From the NCBI GenBank assembly GCA_949987565.1, contig OX465104.1:1045063-1109062 (forward strand): 64,000 nucleotides of DNA, written 5' to 3'. The number at the start of each line of letters is the position of its first letter. Positions within the stretch are counted from its first letter, which is position 1. This DNA is from Luidia sarsii (taxonomy: Eukaryota > Echinodermata > Asteroidea > Paxillosida > Luidiidae). Under the pieces are notes generated by a model. It saw nothing but the letters and a program-made list of their open reading frames with translations. It did no database searches and was not told the DNA's origin. Shown in pieces: positions 47,901-51,059 of the stretch. The translations under genes and the position numbers were made by a program.

Positions 47901-49406
47901 ACAGTGGGTGGGACGATGGAGGAAGCAGAGGAGGAGAGGTGAAGAAGAGGAGGAAGAGAAATGAGGATTCTCTTACCCTCAAAAGGGTTTGCCCCGGTCG
48001 ACGTGATAAACACTGCTTAGTGCTTTGCCCGATGCCTGGGGAAAAAAGTTCAGGCAGCTCGGGCGGGATTCGAACCCGCGACTCCCTCTTTCTAGTATGA
48101 TATAACATGATATTTGGTCGAGAAGAATGTAATTCAATTAGGGTTTGCCTTGCACGACGTGATAAACACTGAGTACTCAGTGCTTCGCCCGATGTCCGAT
48201 TTCAGGCAGCTCGGGCGGGATTCGAACCCGCGATTCCCTGATTTCTAGTGCAGACGTCTTAACCACTTGACCACCGAGCTGGTCGAGGTCGTGTGGCGGA
48301 TTTGAATATTGTATAGCGGCGGGTACCGCGTATTATAATGACGTTTGCGTCGAGGAAAATGTAATTCAATGAGGGTTTGCCCTTGCTCGACGCGATAAAC
48401 AATGAGGAGAAGGAGAAGGAGAAGGAGGCTAAGGTGAAGGTGAGAAGAATGAGAAGGAGAAGGAGAAGAAGAAGGAGAAGGAGAAGGAGAAGGAGGCTAA
48501 GGTGAAAGTGAGAAGAATGAGAAGGAGAAGGAGAAGGAGAAGGAGAAGGAGAAGGAGAAGGAGAAGGAGAAGGAGAAGGAGAAGGAGAAGGAGAAGGAGA
48601 AGGAGAAGGAGAAGGAGAAGGAGAAGAAGAAGGAGAAGGAGAAGGAGAAGGAGGAGGAAAAGAAAGAGATGTATGGATGAGGAGTGGCCGGGGAGGTGAG
48701 AAACATATGGAGGAGCCGGGGAGGAGGTGGGGAGGAGGTGGGAGGAGGTGGGGAGGAGGGAGATAATGGGGAAAGTTTAGAGAGGAGGAGGAGATGGAAA
48801 ATAGACAAGGGGAGGTGGAAGATGAGGAAAGTATAGAGGAGGAGAATCAGGAGGGGAATAGACAACATAAAGAGGGAGATGGGGAGGAGGAAAGAAGGGA
48901 GGGGAGGAGGAGTGAGAGGAGGAGAGGGGAGGAAGAGGGGGAGGAGAAAGAGGACGGGAGGGGAGGGGGAGGGAGATGGGGATGGGGTGGGGATAGGGAT
49001 GGGGAGGAGGAGTAGGAGGAGGAGAAGGAGGAAGAGGAGGAAAGGAGGAGAAGGGAAGGAAGAGGAGGGAAGGAGGAGGAGGGGAGGAGAGGAGGAGGAA
49101 GAGGAGAAGGGGGAGGAGAGGGGAAGGAAGAAGAGGGGAGGAGAAGGAGATTGTGGAGGAGGTTGTGGAGGAGGTGGTGTAGGAGGAGGACGATTCCTAG
49201 ATGAATAATACCTTTCTCCTCCGCTTCCCTTTAATCGCTTCCACGATGTATACATCTCCCCGTGTCTTGCCCGGTCCCTCGGCGGCTCCCAGGCCCGGCG
49301 CGATCGCCGCCAGCTCGGTCAGGGCAGCGCGCCGCCCGTCCTCCTCCCGCGGGCTCTCCGCTCCGCCGGCCCCGTGGGGCCGGACCAGAGCGCACGGTGA
49401 TCCCAT
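3660..49406 (-). CDS. Pc/CBX: Polycomb-class CBX chromodomain protein, five-exon gene model
   Basis: This is the chromodomain subunit of Polycomb repressive complex 1, expected in the nucleus to bind H3K27me3 through an aromatic cage and to bind RING1 through its C-terminal box. Joined exons are 49212-49406, 35922-35965, 28081-28146, 10121-10175 and 3660-4631 on the minus strand, giving 1332 bp or 443 residues. Junction phases are 0, 2, 2 and 0, and each fits its partner. The chromodomain spans about residues 51-102. The expected cage residues are Tyr53, Trp74 and Trp77, where vertebrate CBX proteins have Phe, Trp and Trp. Residues 103-120 form a basic AT-hook-like segment. The last exon carries a long Gly/Ala/Arg/Pro-rich linker and the Polycomb box at about 413-437. 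The exon layout resembles vertebrate CBX2. Introns are 13.2, 7.8, 17.9 and 5.5 kb. The exact vertebrate counterpart (CBX2, 4, 6, 7 or 8) cannot be decided here. The main uncertainties are the start codon and a possible intron inside the last exon. Confidence 0.88.
4780..5300. repeat. Tandem array of SINE body units, about 80-100 bp each
   Basis: Five to six imperfect units contain 'ctcagtgctttg…ttgcctggtga' and 'gtcattcaatgagggtttgccc'. The same body occurs next to tRNA-like heads near 48.0-48.4 kb and alone near 13.65, 29.96 and 53.8 kb. The array lies in CBX intron 4, close to the last exon. Confidence 0.75.
5395..5703. mobile_element. tRNA-derived SINE copies in inverted arrangement
   Basis: Positions 5633-5703 (+) form a tRNA-like head. 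It has an A-box (tagttcagatgg), a B-box (gggttcaagtcc), closing acceptor-like ends (ggctgga/tccagtc) and a loop that would read anticodon GTT. A partner copy lies on the minus strand at 5395-5480. Between them is the dispersed segment 'gaaatcgggggtgtgatccc'. Related copies occur at 8270-8460 and 19963-20290. Many copies and poor anticodon-stem pairing indicate a SINE rather than a working tRNA gene. Confidence 0.7.
5704..6225. other. Intron 4 sequence, nothing recognised
   Basis: No repeat unit, exon signal or RNA gene could be supported in this stretch. It includes A-rich runs and a short C-tract near 5872. Confidence 0.5.
6232..6535 (+). repeat. 177-bp tandem duplication with LINE-like coding remnant
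   Basis: Two copies, starting near 6232 and 6409, share 'gagagacacaggacttg' and the rest of the unit. Translated on the plus strand, each reads VEELRTAVLDRLVWRGFVHD, which resembles the C-terminal tail seen in some non-LTR retrotransposon polyproteins. The family assignment is tentative. Confidence 0.45.
6838..7488. repeat. (GA)n-rich microsatellite
   Basis: About 650 bp of GAGAGA/GGGAGA purine runs on the plus strand, broken by 'gagataggttgag' units at each end. It lies in CBX intron 4. The long Ser/Leu/Pro or Arg/Glu frames here are artefacts of this composition. Confidence 0.95.
7789..8160 (+). mobile_element. Retroelement terminal unit with GAAACGTC hairpin
   Basis: A pyrimidine-rich stretch ('tgcccttccctttgatctca') is followed by a hairpin core (ggtcctgctaggatc) flanked by gagaaa and gaaacgtc, then 'gggccctcc'. 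A reverse copy lies at 8925-9260. This unit recurs more than ten times in the window and seems to be the source of the 68-bp array at 21.7-25.5 kb. Confidence 0.6.
8270..8460 (+). mobile_element. tRNA-derived SINE copy
   Basis: It shares 'gaaatcgggggtgtgatccc', 'ccggcaaagactagttgac' and the tRNA-like head (A-box tagctcagatgg; B-box degraded to gggttcatatcc) with the 5.4-5.7 kb copies. An A-rich tail follows. Confidence 0.65.
8925..9260 (-). mobile_element. Reverse copy of the GAAACGTC terminal unit
   Basis: 'caaactgcttactgac', 'tagtgggcctgacgtttcga' and 'ggacctttctcaaaggc' are followed by the purine complement of the pyrimidine stretch, with a local partial duplication at 9150-9250. It mirrors 7.8-8.15 kb. 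Confidence 0.6.
9261..10120. other. Intron 4 sequence next to exon 4
   Basis: A degraded B-box-like segment lies at 9360-9410 (gggattcgagcccaagacc). Nothing else recognisable was found before the exon 4 donor. Confidence 0.45.
10121..10175 (-). CDS. Pc/CBX: CBX exon 4: basic AT-hook-like segment
   Basis: This 55-bp exon encodes QSSVTSRRGRRPRRQLSQ. Its first base completes the Arg codon left open by exon 3, and it ends in phase 0, as the last exon requires. The acceptor is preceded by a long pyrimidine tract ending CTCTCTCTTCCAG, and the donor is GTGAGAAC. The RRGRRPRR core resembles the AT-hook or ATL patch that follows the chromodomain in vertebrate CBX proteins and is expected to contact DNA. 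No other candidate between 4.6 and 28 kb fitted both phases and this composition. Confidence 0.82.
10180..10830. repeat. (GA)n/(GACA)n array forming the exon 4 polypyrimidine tract
   Basis: About 650 bp of GAGA, GACA and GGCAGAGA repeats on the plus strand read as CTCT/TGTC on the gene strand. They run directly up to the acceptor of CBX exon 4 at 10176. An array this long next to a 55-bp exon could affect recognition of the splice site. Confidence 0.92.
11005..11735. repeat. (CCA)n/(CAC)n microsatellite
   Basis: The array starts as degenerate ACCACATCTACC units and becomes an almost pure CCA run at 11577-11730. The poly-Val and poly-Gly frames on the minus strand are artefacts. Confidence 0.96.
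11740..12595. other. Intron 3 sequence, nothing recognised
   Basis: A moderately CpG-containing stretch at 11.9-12.3 kb includes 'gttgccaatgccgggtaacc atgg'-like motifs but no exon or RNA gene that I can support. Confidence 0.45.
12600..12690 (-). mobile_element. L2-like 3' tail fragment
   Basis: 'aacacaatttatatagcgca' followed by 'caatgcgctcc' resembles the '…gcgctttataaat' 3' tail of L2-type LINEs in reverse orientation. It is only a short fragment. Confidence 0.4.
13400..13735. repeat. Degraded terminal-hairpin unit and SINE body
   Basis: 'ggagttactggctcttctca' with gagcc (13415-13440) matches the hairpin family seen near 31.7 and 62.75 kb. Positions 13640-13735 match the SINE body ('tgtaattcaatgagggtttg'). 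The open minus-strand frame between them (DDVYIVHFEIGRGSKTL) is probably repeat-derived. Confidence 0.5.
13740..13985. repeat. (CAY)n-rich tract
   Basis: Degenerate ctcatc/caccatc/accgcc triplet runs with no coding support. Confidence 0.8.
14285..15295 (+). repeat. 82-bp tandem array, seven units, split by a TTAA element
   Basis: Units begin at 14311, 14393, 14475, 14557, 14639, 14721 and 14803, an exact 82-bp period. Each contains two small hairpins (ggttcttttcagaacc and ctcttctttaagag) and then 'atacatggtgtcaccgcaaa'. The seventh unit is interrupted at 14846 and its remainder resumes at 15217. A gaacgtc motif precedes the first unit. A second array lies at 31710-32037, and a single reverse unit is at about 26405-26472. 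Confidence 0.92.
14847..15216. mobile_element. T2/Kolobok-like MITE (TTAA target), 370 bp
   Basis: The left end reads TTAA-AGGCCCTATACAACACTGG and the right end is its imperfect inverse (aatttgtatagagcct), followed by TATA, a likely mutated TTAA. It is inserted inside the 82-bp array. The inner sequence matches the element at 39520-39880 in reverse. The TTAAAGGRR end is the signature described for T2-type MITEs of the Kolobok superfamily. Confidence 0.75.
15555..15992. mobile_element. TGTGACCCGGCACAGC inverted-repeat MITE
   Basis: Ends TGTGACCCGGCACAGC and gctgtgccgggtcaca are inverted. The interior has 'cgagtaaacaacgcctgaag' and no coding frame. Copies occur at 30229-30700, 40773-41321 and 43541-43775 (shorter). 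Confidence 0.8.
15993..17040. other. Intron 3 sequence, nothing firm
   Basis: AT-rich. A short 'aatcaaatccaatcaaatca' run lies near 16275. No exon, RNA or repeat copy could be supported. Confidence 0.5.
17040..17285. repeat. Long near-perfect palindrome of the GAAACG terminal unit
   Basis: About 95-bp arms (from 'ttggtgccgtatacaaaaat' at 17071 to its inverse ending near 17283) flank a short aaaggc repeat. Both arms hold 'caaactgctcactga' and the hairpin core with cgaaacg. It could fold into a very long hairpin. Confidence 0.85.
17286..17980. other. Intron 3 sequence
   Basis: No gene is supported. A segment at 17880-17912 (attcaatgatgccgaggtcg) is shared with 58840-58862 and is probably dispersed. 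Confidence 0.45.
17985..18445. repeat. (CT)n-rich microsatellite
   Basis: Degenerate CTCTCT/TCTGTCTC runs. The Ser/Leu frames are artefacts. Confidence 0.93.
18446..19962. other. Intron 3 sequence, nothing recognised
   Basis: There is a G-run near 18900. Positions 19255-19640 look unique. No splice-flanked exon on either strand could be supported. Confidence 0.5.
19963..20310 (+). repeat. 75-bp tandem array of SINE tRNA-head halves, four units
   Basis: Units with 'gggctggatagctcagatgg' occur at 20017, 20092, 20167 and 20242. Each carries the A-box half but replaces the B-box half with the SINE segment 'caaagactagctgactat'. Only the last unit continues to 'agtctcagtccagtca'. Confidence 0.8.
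20345..21135. repeat. (CAACAG)n-rich array
   Basis: Nearly 800 bp of CAACAG, CAGCAA and CAACAA. It produces Asn/Ser-rich, Leu-rich and Val/Ala-rich frames in different registers, none supported as protein. Confidence 0.95.
21700..22885 (+). repeat. 68-bp tandem array, left part
   Basis: About 17 units of 'ccctactgcttgcccttccc' + tttgatctcaccctggtctg + tctaccagctttcctcctttgatcc. The period is 68 bp (e.g. 22201 and 22269). The unit matches part of the retroelement terminal sequence at 7.95-8.05 kb. The array resumes at 25038 after an inserted element. Confidence 0.93.
22886..25037. mobile_element. hAT-like DNA transposon, non-autonomous, 2.15 kb
   Basis: The 8-bp sequence CCTACTGC lies on both sides (22878-22885 and 25038-25045) and matches the 68-bp array, so it is a clean target duplication. 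Ends are inverted: (C)AGGGTTCCACACTAGCAATG on the left, and CAGGGTTCGACATTAGCGG reading inward on the right. Subterminal acttgcccg motifs repeat in both orientations, some as palindromes (acttgcccttcgggcaagt). The interior has a TACATG repeat near 24020-24055 and 24600-24740 and no transposase I can recognise. The 8-bp duplication and CAGGG ends are typical of hAT elements. Confidence 0.85.
25038..25470 (+). repeat. 68-bp tandem array, right part
   Basis: About six more units of the 68-bp repeat. It decays into unrelated sequence after 'tgcccttcacttttg'. Confidence 0.92.
25852..26383. mobile_element. Kolobok/T2-like DNA transposon with THAP remnant, 532 bp
   Basis: TTAA flanks both ends (25848-25851 and 26384-26387). 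Terminal inverted repeats of roughly 100 bp start AGGGGAATGAAACCCAGAG and include 'acgagtttcat' and 'gttgtttttaacat'. This matches the TTAAAGGRR ends of Kolobok/T2 elements. On the plus strand the interior encodes a THAP-like zinc-finger start. THAP domains occur in Kolobok and P transposases, which fits the end structure. Confidence 0.85.
26130..26300 (+). pseudogene. THAP domain fragment with in-frame stop
   Basis: Reading from the ATG at 26130, the frame gives MVCCQALGCQN, then GKSFHAVPNK and RLELFRK, matching the THAP start pattern Cys-x-x-x-Gly-Cys…Ser-Phe-His-x-x-Pro…Arg. A TGA stop stands where the family usually has the conserved Trp, and the frame continues AAAIKDEQF afterwards. The rest of a transposase is missing. 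It lies wholly inside the TTAA-flanked element. Confidence 0.75.
26405..27480. other. Intron 3 sequence with one reverse 82-bp unit
   Basis: Positions 26405-26472 are one reverse unit of the 82-bp repeat ('tttgcggtgacaccgtgtat'). Open frames at 26.45-27.1 kb on both strands match nothing I recognise and lack splice signals. Confidence 0.45.
27480..27870 (-). repeat. Hairpin unit plus about 155-bp tandem duplication
   Basis: On the minus strand, gggcag…ctgtcc flanks a loop just before gaaacgttgagtaacc, followed by the hairpin ggctcctttt-agagcc. On the plus strand, 'ctctgcccgtcgtcaggagc' recurs near 27521, 27678 and (mutated) 27831. The layout matches the unit at 31.68 kb. Confidence 0.6.
28081..28146 (-). 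CDS. Pc/CBX: CBX exon 3: C-terminal part of chromodomain
   Basis: This 66-bp exon reads HNTWEPEYNILDKRLLDMY followed by AN and a split Arg codon. The H-N-T-W-E-P-E-x-N-I-L-D motif is the conserved chromodomain end of Polycomb proteins. Tyr occupies a position that is usually Glu. The acceptor ends TTCGTCTTCAG and the donor is GTAAGATG. The first base completes a Lys codon with exon 2 (phase 2), and the exon ends in phase 2. The large TCCCA array of intron 2 begins about 180 bp upstream of it. Confidence 0.93.
28325..29190. repeat. (TCCCA)n pentanucleotide array
   Basis: About 865 bp of CCCAT with CCCAC variants. All three minus frames are open (MGWDGMGW-type repeats) because five-base units cycle through frames without stops. 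It sits in intron 2, about 180 bp upstream of CBX exon 3. Confidence 0.97.
29760..30226 (-). mobile_element. Non-LTR retrotransposon 3' end, interrupted by a SINE
   Basis: On the minus strand, 30225-30117 reads LIVPLVVGALGTIPKALGEH, and 29955-29790 continues with ARILRRALEI and LRLRDVA-like text. These are two halves of the same C-terminal segment seen at 32.2-32.6 kb. A SINE body (29960-30116) separates them. Several stops and frameshifts are present. Confidence 0.65.
29960..30116 (+). mobile_element. SINE body inserted in retrotransposon relic
   Basis: It carries 'tgtaattcaatgagggtttg' and 'catcgggcaaagtactgagc', as in the 48-kb SINE copies, then an inverted 'caaaccctcattgaactgtc' segment. 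Confidence 0.65.
30229..30700. mobile_element. TGTGACCCGGCACAGC inverted-repeat MITE
   Basis: Ends TGTGACCCGGCACAGC and gctgtgccgggtcaca are inverted. The interior is the same as 15555-15992. Confidence 0.82.
31285..31560. repeat. Inverted terminal unit plus related copy
   Basis: Positions 31335-31437 hold the GAAACGTC hairpin unit in both orientations (ggacctttctcaaaggcc / ctttgagaaaggtcc). Positions 31500-31560 carry a diverged third copy (gcctgacgtttcggtactgg). Confidence 0.75.
31677..32037 (+). repeat. Hammerhead-like core followed by four 82-bp units
   Basis: ctgatgac, a ggccag…ctggtc stem and gaaacgtc precede 82-bp units starting at 31710, 31792, 31874 and 31956. The units match those at 14.3-14.85 kb. 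Confidence 0.85.
32196..32640 (+). mobile_element. Non-LTR retrotransposon C-terminal relic
   Basis: Frame one reads VDVKEKKTIEKYLDLAREL then RKLWVKV. After a frameshift near 32430, frame two reads VVGALGTIPKTLEKHLDSG and VGLLQKAALLGTARILRK, ending LRLRDVA and a stop. This Lys/Leu-rich tail is familiar from the C-terminus of non-LTR retrotransposon polyproteins. The frameshift marks it as dead. Confidence 0.7.
32641..33700. other. Intron 2 sequence, nothing firm
   Basis: The plus-strand frame at 32665-33114 (149 codons) is longer than expected by chance but matches no family I know and lacks splice context. The rest is AT-rich. Confidence 0.4.
33700..34440. repeat. Three scattered copies of the GAAACGTC terminal unit
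   Basis: Copies lie at 33705-33802, 34045-34147 and 34390-34440, in mixed orientation, each with the 'aggacctttctcaaaggc' core or its inverse. Confidence 0.75.
34445..35060. other. Intron 2 sequence, nothing recognised
   Basis: No exon, repeat array or RNA gene could be supported here. Confidence 0.5.
35080..35490. repeat. About 50-bp tandem array near exon 2
   Basis: Seven to eight imperfect units contain 'ggctatggctt', 'tacacacgagtctatggaag' and 'ccactggctatgcat'. It lies about 430 bp from CBX exon 2, on its downstream (intron 2) side. A lone unit is at about 1565-1615. Confidence 0.85.
35922..35965 (-). CDS. Pc/CBX: CBX exon 2: core of chromodomain
   Basis: This 44-bp exon encodes GISEYLVKWKGWSN plus two bases of the next codon. 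The E-Y-L-V-K-W-K-G-W core is diagnostic of CBX chromodomains and holds two of the three aromatic cage residues. It follows an acceptor ending TTGCAG and precedes a near-consensus donor, GTAAGTAT. It starts in phase 0, matching exon 1, and ends in phase 2. It is too small to stand out as an open reading frame. Confidence 0.93.
35966..38100. other. Intron 1 sequence, mostly unique
   Basis: A short GA run lies at 37070-37110. No gene was recognised on either strand. Confidence 0.45.
38104..38172 (-). mobile_element. tRNA-like SINE head
   Basis: The reverse strand has an A-box (tggctgaggtgg), a B-box (gggtttaaattc) and near-complementary ends. Loss of B-box consensus suggests a SINE or a tRNA relic. 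Confidence 0.5.
38500..39090. repeat. 'ggtcatatgtcaca' short-unit array plus 43-bp tandem array
   Basis: Positions 38500-38885 hold about twenty 'tgtcacatggggtcatat'-type units of variable length. Positions 38918-39090 hold four 43-bp units (gacgatccagtaccagcacc + actgcgggtaccaggcaaata) starting at 38918, 38961, 39004 and 39047. Confidence 0.9.
39520..39880. mobile_element. T2/Kolobok-like MITE
   Basis: The left end is TTAA-AGGCCCAATACAACACTGG and the right end is ccaatgttgtattgggact followed by TCAA, a likely mutated TTAA. It shares its interior with 14847-15216 in reverse orientation. Confidence 0.78.
39900..40620. mobile_element. GCTTAAGC MITE interrupted by another element
   Basis: Positions 39900-40205 and 40566-40615 are two halves of an element that ends 'gcttaagcagcagtatgata' + ttggcccag, like the intact copy at 54731-54957. 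The first 40 bp ('ccaaagttccacttgtattt') also occur in reverse near 47505-47545. Confidence 0.6.
40206..40565. mobile_element. T2/Kolobok-like MITE with intact TTAA duplication
   Basis: TTAA lies at 40202-40205 and again at 40566-40569. Ends are AAGCCCCTACACAGCATTGG and ccaatgttgtgtaggggct. It is about 360 bp, diverged from 39520-39880, and inserted in the preceding MITE. A 5'-truncated relative lies at 53478-53748. Confidence 0.82.
40773..41321. mobile_element. TGTGACCCGGCACAGC MITE, reverse copy with inner duplication
   Basis: Ends are TGTCACCCGGCACAGC and gctgtgccgggtctca. A piece of about 60 bp ('ttagctttcaaatgatatca') near 41145-41215 repeats part of the interior, making this the longest of the four copies. 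Confidence 0.78.
41322..42250. other. Intron 1 sequence
   Basis: A gctcctgctgagatggaaacgtc motif lies near 41993-42016 and is a diverged hairpin unit. Nothing else was recognised. Confidence 0.4.
42250..42400. repeat. Inverted GAAACGTC terminal unit
   Basis: 'gggcctgacgtttcgatgct' and its inverse (ctaggatcgaaacgtcgggc) lie back to back. Confidence 0.75.
43137..43290. repeat. Short inverted repeat, about 30-bp arms
   Basis: 'ggcagtcgtccgtgtggttc' + cctgact (43137-43164) is repeated inverted at 43256-43284. The element type is unknown. Confidence 0.8.
43395..44100 (+). mobile_element. L2/CR1-like LINE 3' end, split by a MITE
   Basis: Upstream of the insertion the frame reads LTPELIDLHWLPITQRIMYK and APYYLTDI. 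After it comes RRLRSSRSVHFLEPRTHRV, then SFADRSFSAYGPRTWNQLP and FKTLLKAHLFQDAYH, ending at a stop. This is the standard C-terminal segment of L2/CR1/Jockey-type reverse transcriptases. The 3' tail has 'gatctaggcgccttataaat' and gattgattgata repeats, as in L2 tails. A MITE (43541-43775) and a frameshift break it. Confidence 0.8.
43541..43775. mobile_element. Short MITE inserted in LINE relic
   Basis: Ends are CGTGACCCGGCACAGC and gtgccgggtcaca, with TATA on both sides. It is 235 bp, an internally deleted member of the 438-549 bp family. Confidence 0.82.
44101..44460. other. Intron 1 sequence
   Basis: No feature could be supported apart from chance frames. Confidence 0.4.
44470..45180. repeat. 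104-bp tandem array, five units, plus flank
   Basis: 'gctataaagccactcaaggt' recurs at about 44477, 44581, 44685, 44789 and 44893. The final unit runs into a segment of about 220 bp to 45180 that may be the rest of the parent element. A single dispersed unit is at 53385-53475. Confidence 0.88.
45181..46555. other. Intron 1 sequence, nothing recognised
   Basis: There is a G-run near 46035. An A-box-like tagctcagctgg occurs near 45435 without a B-box. No gene is supported. Confidence 0.45.
46560..46860. repeat. (GACA)n/(ACAT)n array
   Basis: GACAGACA and GACATGCA runs. The Cys/Leu/Val frames are artefacts. Confidence 0.93.
46861..47990. other. Intron 1 sequence
   Basis: Positions 47505-47545 match the end of the 39.9-kb MITE in reverse. 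Nothing else is supported. Confidence 0.4.
47990..48410 (-). mobile_element. tRNA-headed SINE copies, two heads
   Basis: On the minus strand, 48283-48208 forms a good tRNA-like fold: acceptor ends agctcgg/ccgagct, A-box tggtcaagtgg, B-box ggttcgaatcc, and a loop reading AGA as in tRNA-Ser, but without the long variable arm. It is followed by the SINE body 'atcgggcaaagcactgagta' (to about 48125). A second head fragment (B-box) is at 48085-48055 with its own body to 47990. Positions 48340-48400 are a third body. Confidence 0.75.
48390..49195. repeat. (GGAGAA)n/(GGAGGA)n purine array
   Basis: About 800 bp of pure purine runs on the plus strand, meaning pyrimidine runs on the gene strand. It ends about 17 bp from the exon 1 donor of CBX. 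Confidence 0.95.
49212..49406 (-). CDS. Pc/CBX: CBX exon 1: start codon and first part of chromodomain
   Basis: The coding end reads DVYIVEAIKGKRRRK and runs straight into a splice donor (AAG then GTATTA), the point where vertebrate CBX exon 1 also ends. The first in-frame ATG is at 49404-49406. The frame stays open upstream to a stop near 49.50 kb with no other ATG. About 50 Gly/Ala/Pro/Arg-rich residues precede the chromodomain, whereas vertebrate proteins have roughly ten. A segment LTELAAIAPG recalls the short MELSAIGE-like leader of vertebrate CBX proteins, so the leader may have been expanded. The exon is GC-rich, unlike its flanks, and abuts a purine-rich GGAGAA array in intron 1. If an upstream non-coding exon exists, the true start could differ. 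Confidence 0.82.
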
Positions 49407-49857
49407 CGGAGCGCGGCGGGTCGCGGTGAAGCGCGGACTGGTGGGCGAGGCAGCGGCAACGCGGTCTCTCACTCCACCGGCGTCTGGGTCGGAATGACCC
49501 TAGTCTAGTTGCATTGGAAGATGGTGGTTAGGTCTTCACAAGTCGGCTACCGCTCATACTTCGACCGATATATCCTCCGTTATAGGATTGAGTCAACCTC
49601 GAGCTGGCCAAACCCCATTACGACTACTGCATCAGCAATGCGCGCTCCACCATCGCATGCACAATGTACGGCGTGTAAACATTGCTCCCTGCTGCCTGCA
49701 TGGAATTCGCATGACGTGTACGTGCACAATGTCATGCCATCATCGTGTACACGTACATGTACGCAGTGAGTACAGTGCACGCCCCCGCAGCTAGCGCTCA
49801 ATTCCGTTTGCGCACAGTCCCGGGCTAGGCCGCCCTCAACGACGGGGCTGTAGGGAG

Positions 49858-49885
49858 CACGTGGCAAGGTGACGTCACACCCGCC
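49858..49885 (-). promoter_or_regulatory. Candidate CBX promoter cluster: E-box, CRE and GC-rich motif
   Basis: A CACGTG E-box (49858-49863), a full TGACGTCA cAMP-response element (49870-49877) and a CCGCCC motif sit within 28 bp, about 450 bp upstream of the CBX start codon. The surrounding 49.8-49.93 kb is CpG-rich compared with its neighbours. Motif presence is direct; promoter function is inferred from position. Confidence 0.4.
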
Positions 49886-50159
49886 CACAAAAGCGCGCGC
49901 AGTGGACGCAACTGAACCGCGACATTGTTCGCAGCTGATAAAGTAAAGTGGGAACCAGACCACGCATTTTACATTTACGTTTCGATGTTGCCAGCGTGTT
50001 GCGGGTTGTAACCTCCAAACCCAAACCTTCTCTTCTCAAGCAAATAGCCGCCTACCAGGGAGATATATAACAGGACCGACATATGACGCTTAACCACCGT
50101 CGTTGAGCCATGCTGGTACCCCGTAAATTGTGTGGGGACTATACAAGGACGTGTTTTGT

Positions 50160-50330
50160 AAACCAGCGTAGGTTAGGCTTAGGGCGTTACGGTTAGGGTT
50201 ATGGTTACGGTTAGAGTTAGAGTTCGGGTTGGGTTAGTGTTACTGATAGTTAGGATTAGGATTAGGGTTAGGTTCAGGATTAGGGTTGTTAGGGTTAGGA
50301 TTAGGATAAGGGTTAGGGTTGTTTCGTGCT
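50160..50330. repeat. Interstitial telomere-like (TTAGGG)n tract
   Basis: Degenerate gggtta/ggatta/ggttag repeats with several exact ttagggttaggg-type pairs. It lies 0.75 kb upstream of the CBX start codon. Confidence 0.85.
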
Positions 50331-50344
50331 TGTGCCTGTAACTA

Positions 50345-50880
50345 CCTGAGAAATGAATGAAAGAATGAATGAATGAATGGGGGAGGCCTCAGCAAAACCT
50401 GGCTTCGTGCATGCGCACATATAGCTTTACCACGGTGGTTAGTGTCATACGTCGTGACGCTTATATGCCTCCTACCAGGACAAAAATGTTCCTGTGTACG
50501 CGAGGGGCCCAATCCCTGGGTAACTACCTTCGCATTGTGTAGCGTTATAGCGCTTGGCATCGAATTAGCGCAGCCAAATCCGCCCACAGATTTCCAGAGA
50601 AAGGAAAATAAAATGTTCAGCGACCGACAGACATAAAAAGGAGGTCACCATTCATAAACATTCCCCTCCCGGCATATACAGGAAAGGTTTGAAATGTATT
50701 TTGGGAAGGACCTCTGTCAATTAGTTCTGTGCGTACAAACTTGCCACAAGCGTATTAGGAATCTCACAATGCTTTTCTTGCCAAATGGATGGAAATTGGG
50801 TTGTGGTATGATGACATCGACAAACGTCAACGGTGGCTGGCCGGCCGGCTGGCTTGCAGGTTAAATTAACTGGCGTCAGT
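50345..50880. other. Intergenic sequence between the two CBX genes
   Basis: There is a short gaatgaat run near 50355. No gene is supported. Confidence 0.45.
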
Positions 50881-50882
50881 GC

Positions 50883-51040
50883 TTGGTTGGTTGGGTGGTT
50901 GGTTGGTCGGTTTGGTTGGCTTGTTGGTTGGTTGGTTGGTTGGTTGGTTGGTTTGGTTGGTTGGTTGGTTGGATGGTTGGTCGACTAACCAAATCCATAC
51001 CCCCTTTTAAAATTGATTTACGTTGGTCAGTTGGTTGGTT
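50883..51040. repeat. (GGTT)n-rich array
   Basis: ggttggttggttg runs with interruptions. No gene. Confidence 0.93.
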
Positions 51041-51059
51041 TTCAATTTTCGAACAAGGG

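Noticed and set aside
48208..48283. Functional tRNA-Ser(AGA) gene
   Set aside because: It folds well but lacks the long variable arm of tRNA-Ser and runs into a SINE body present in several copies.
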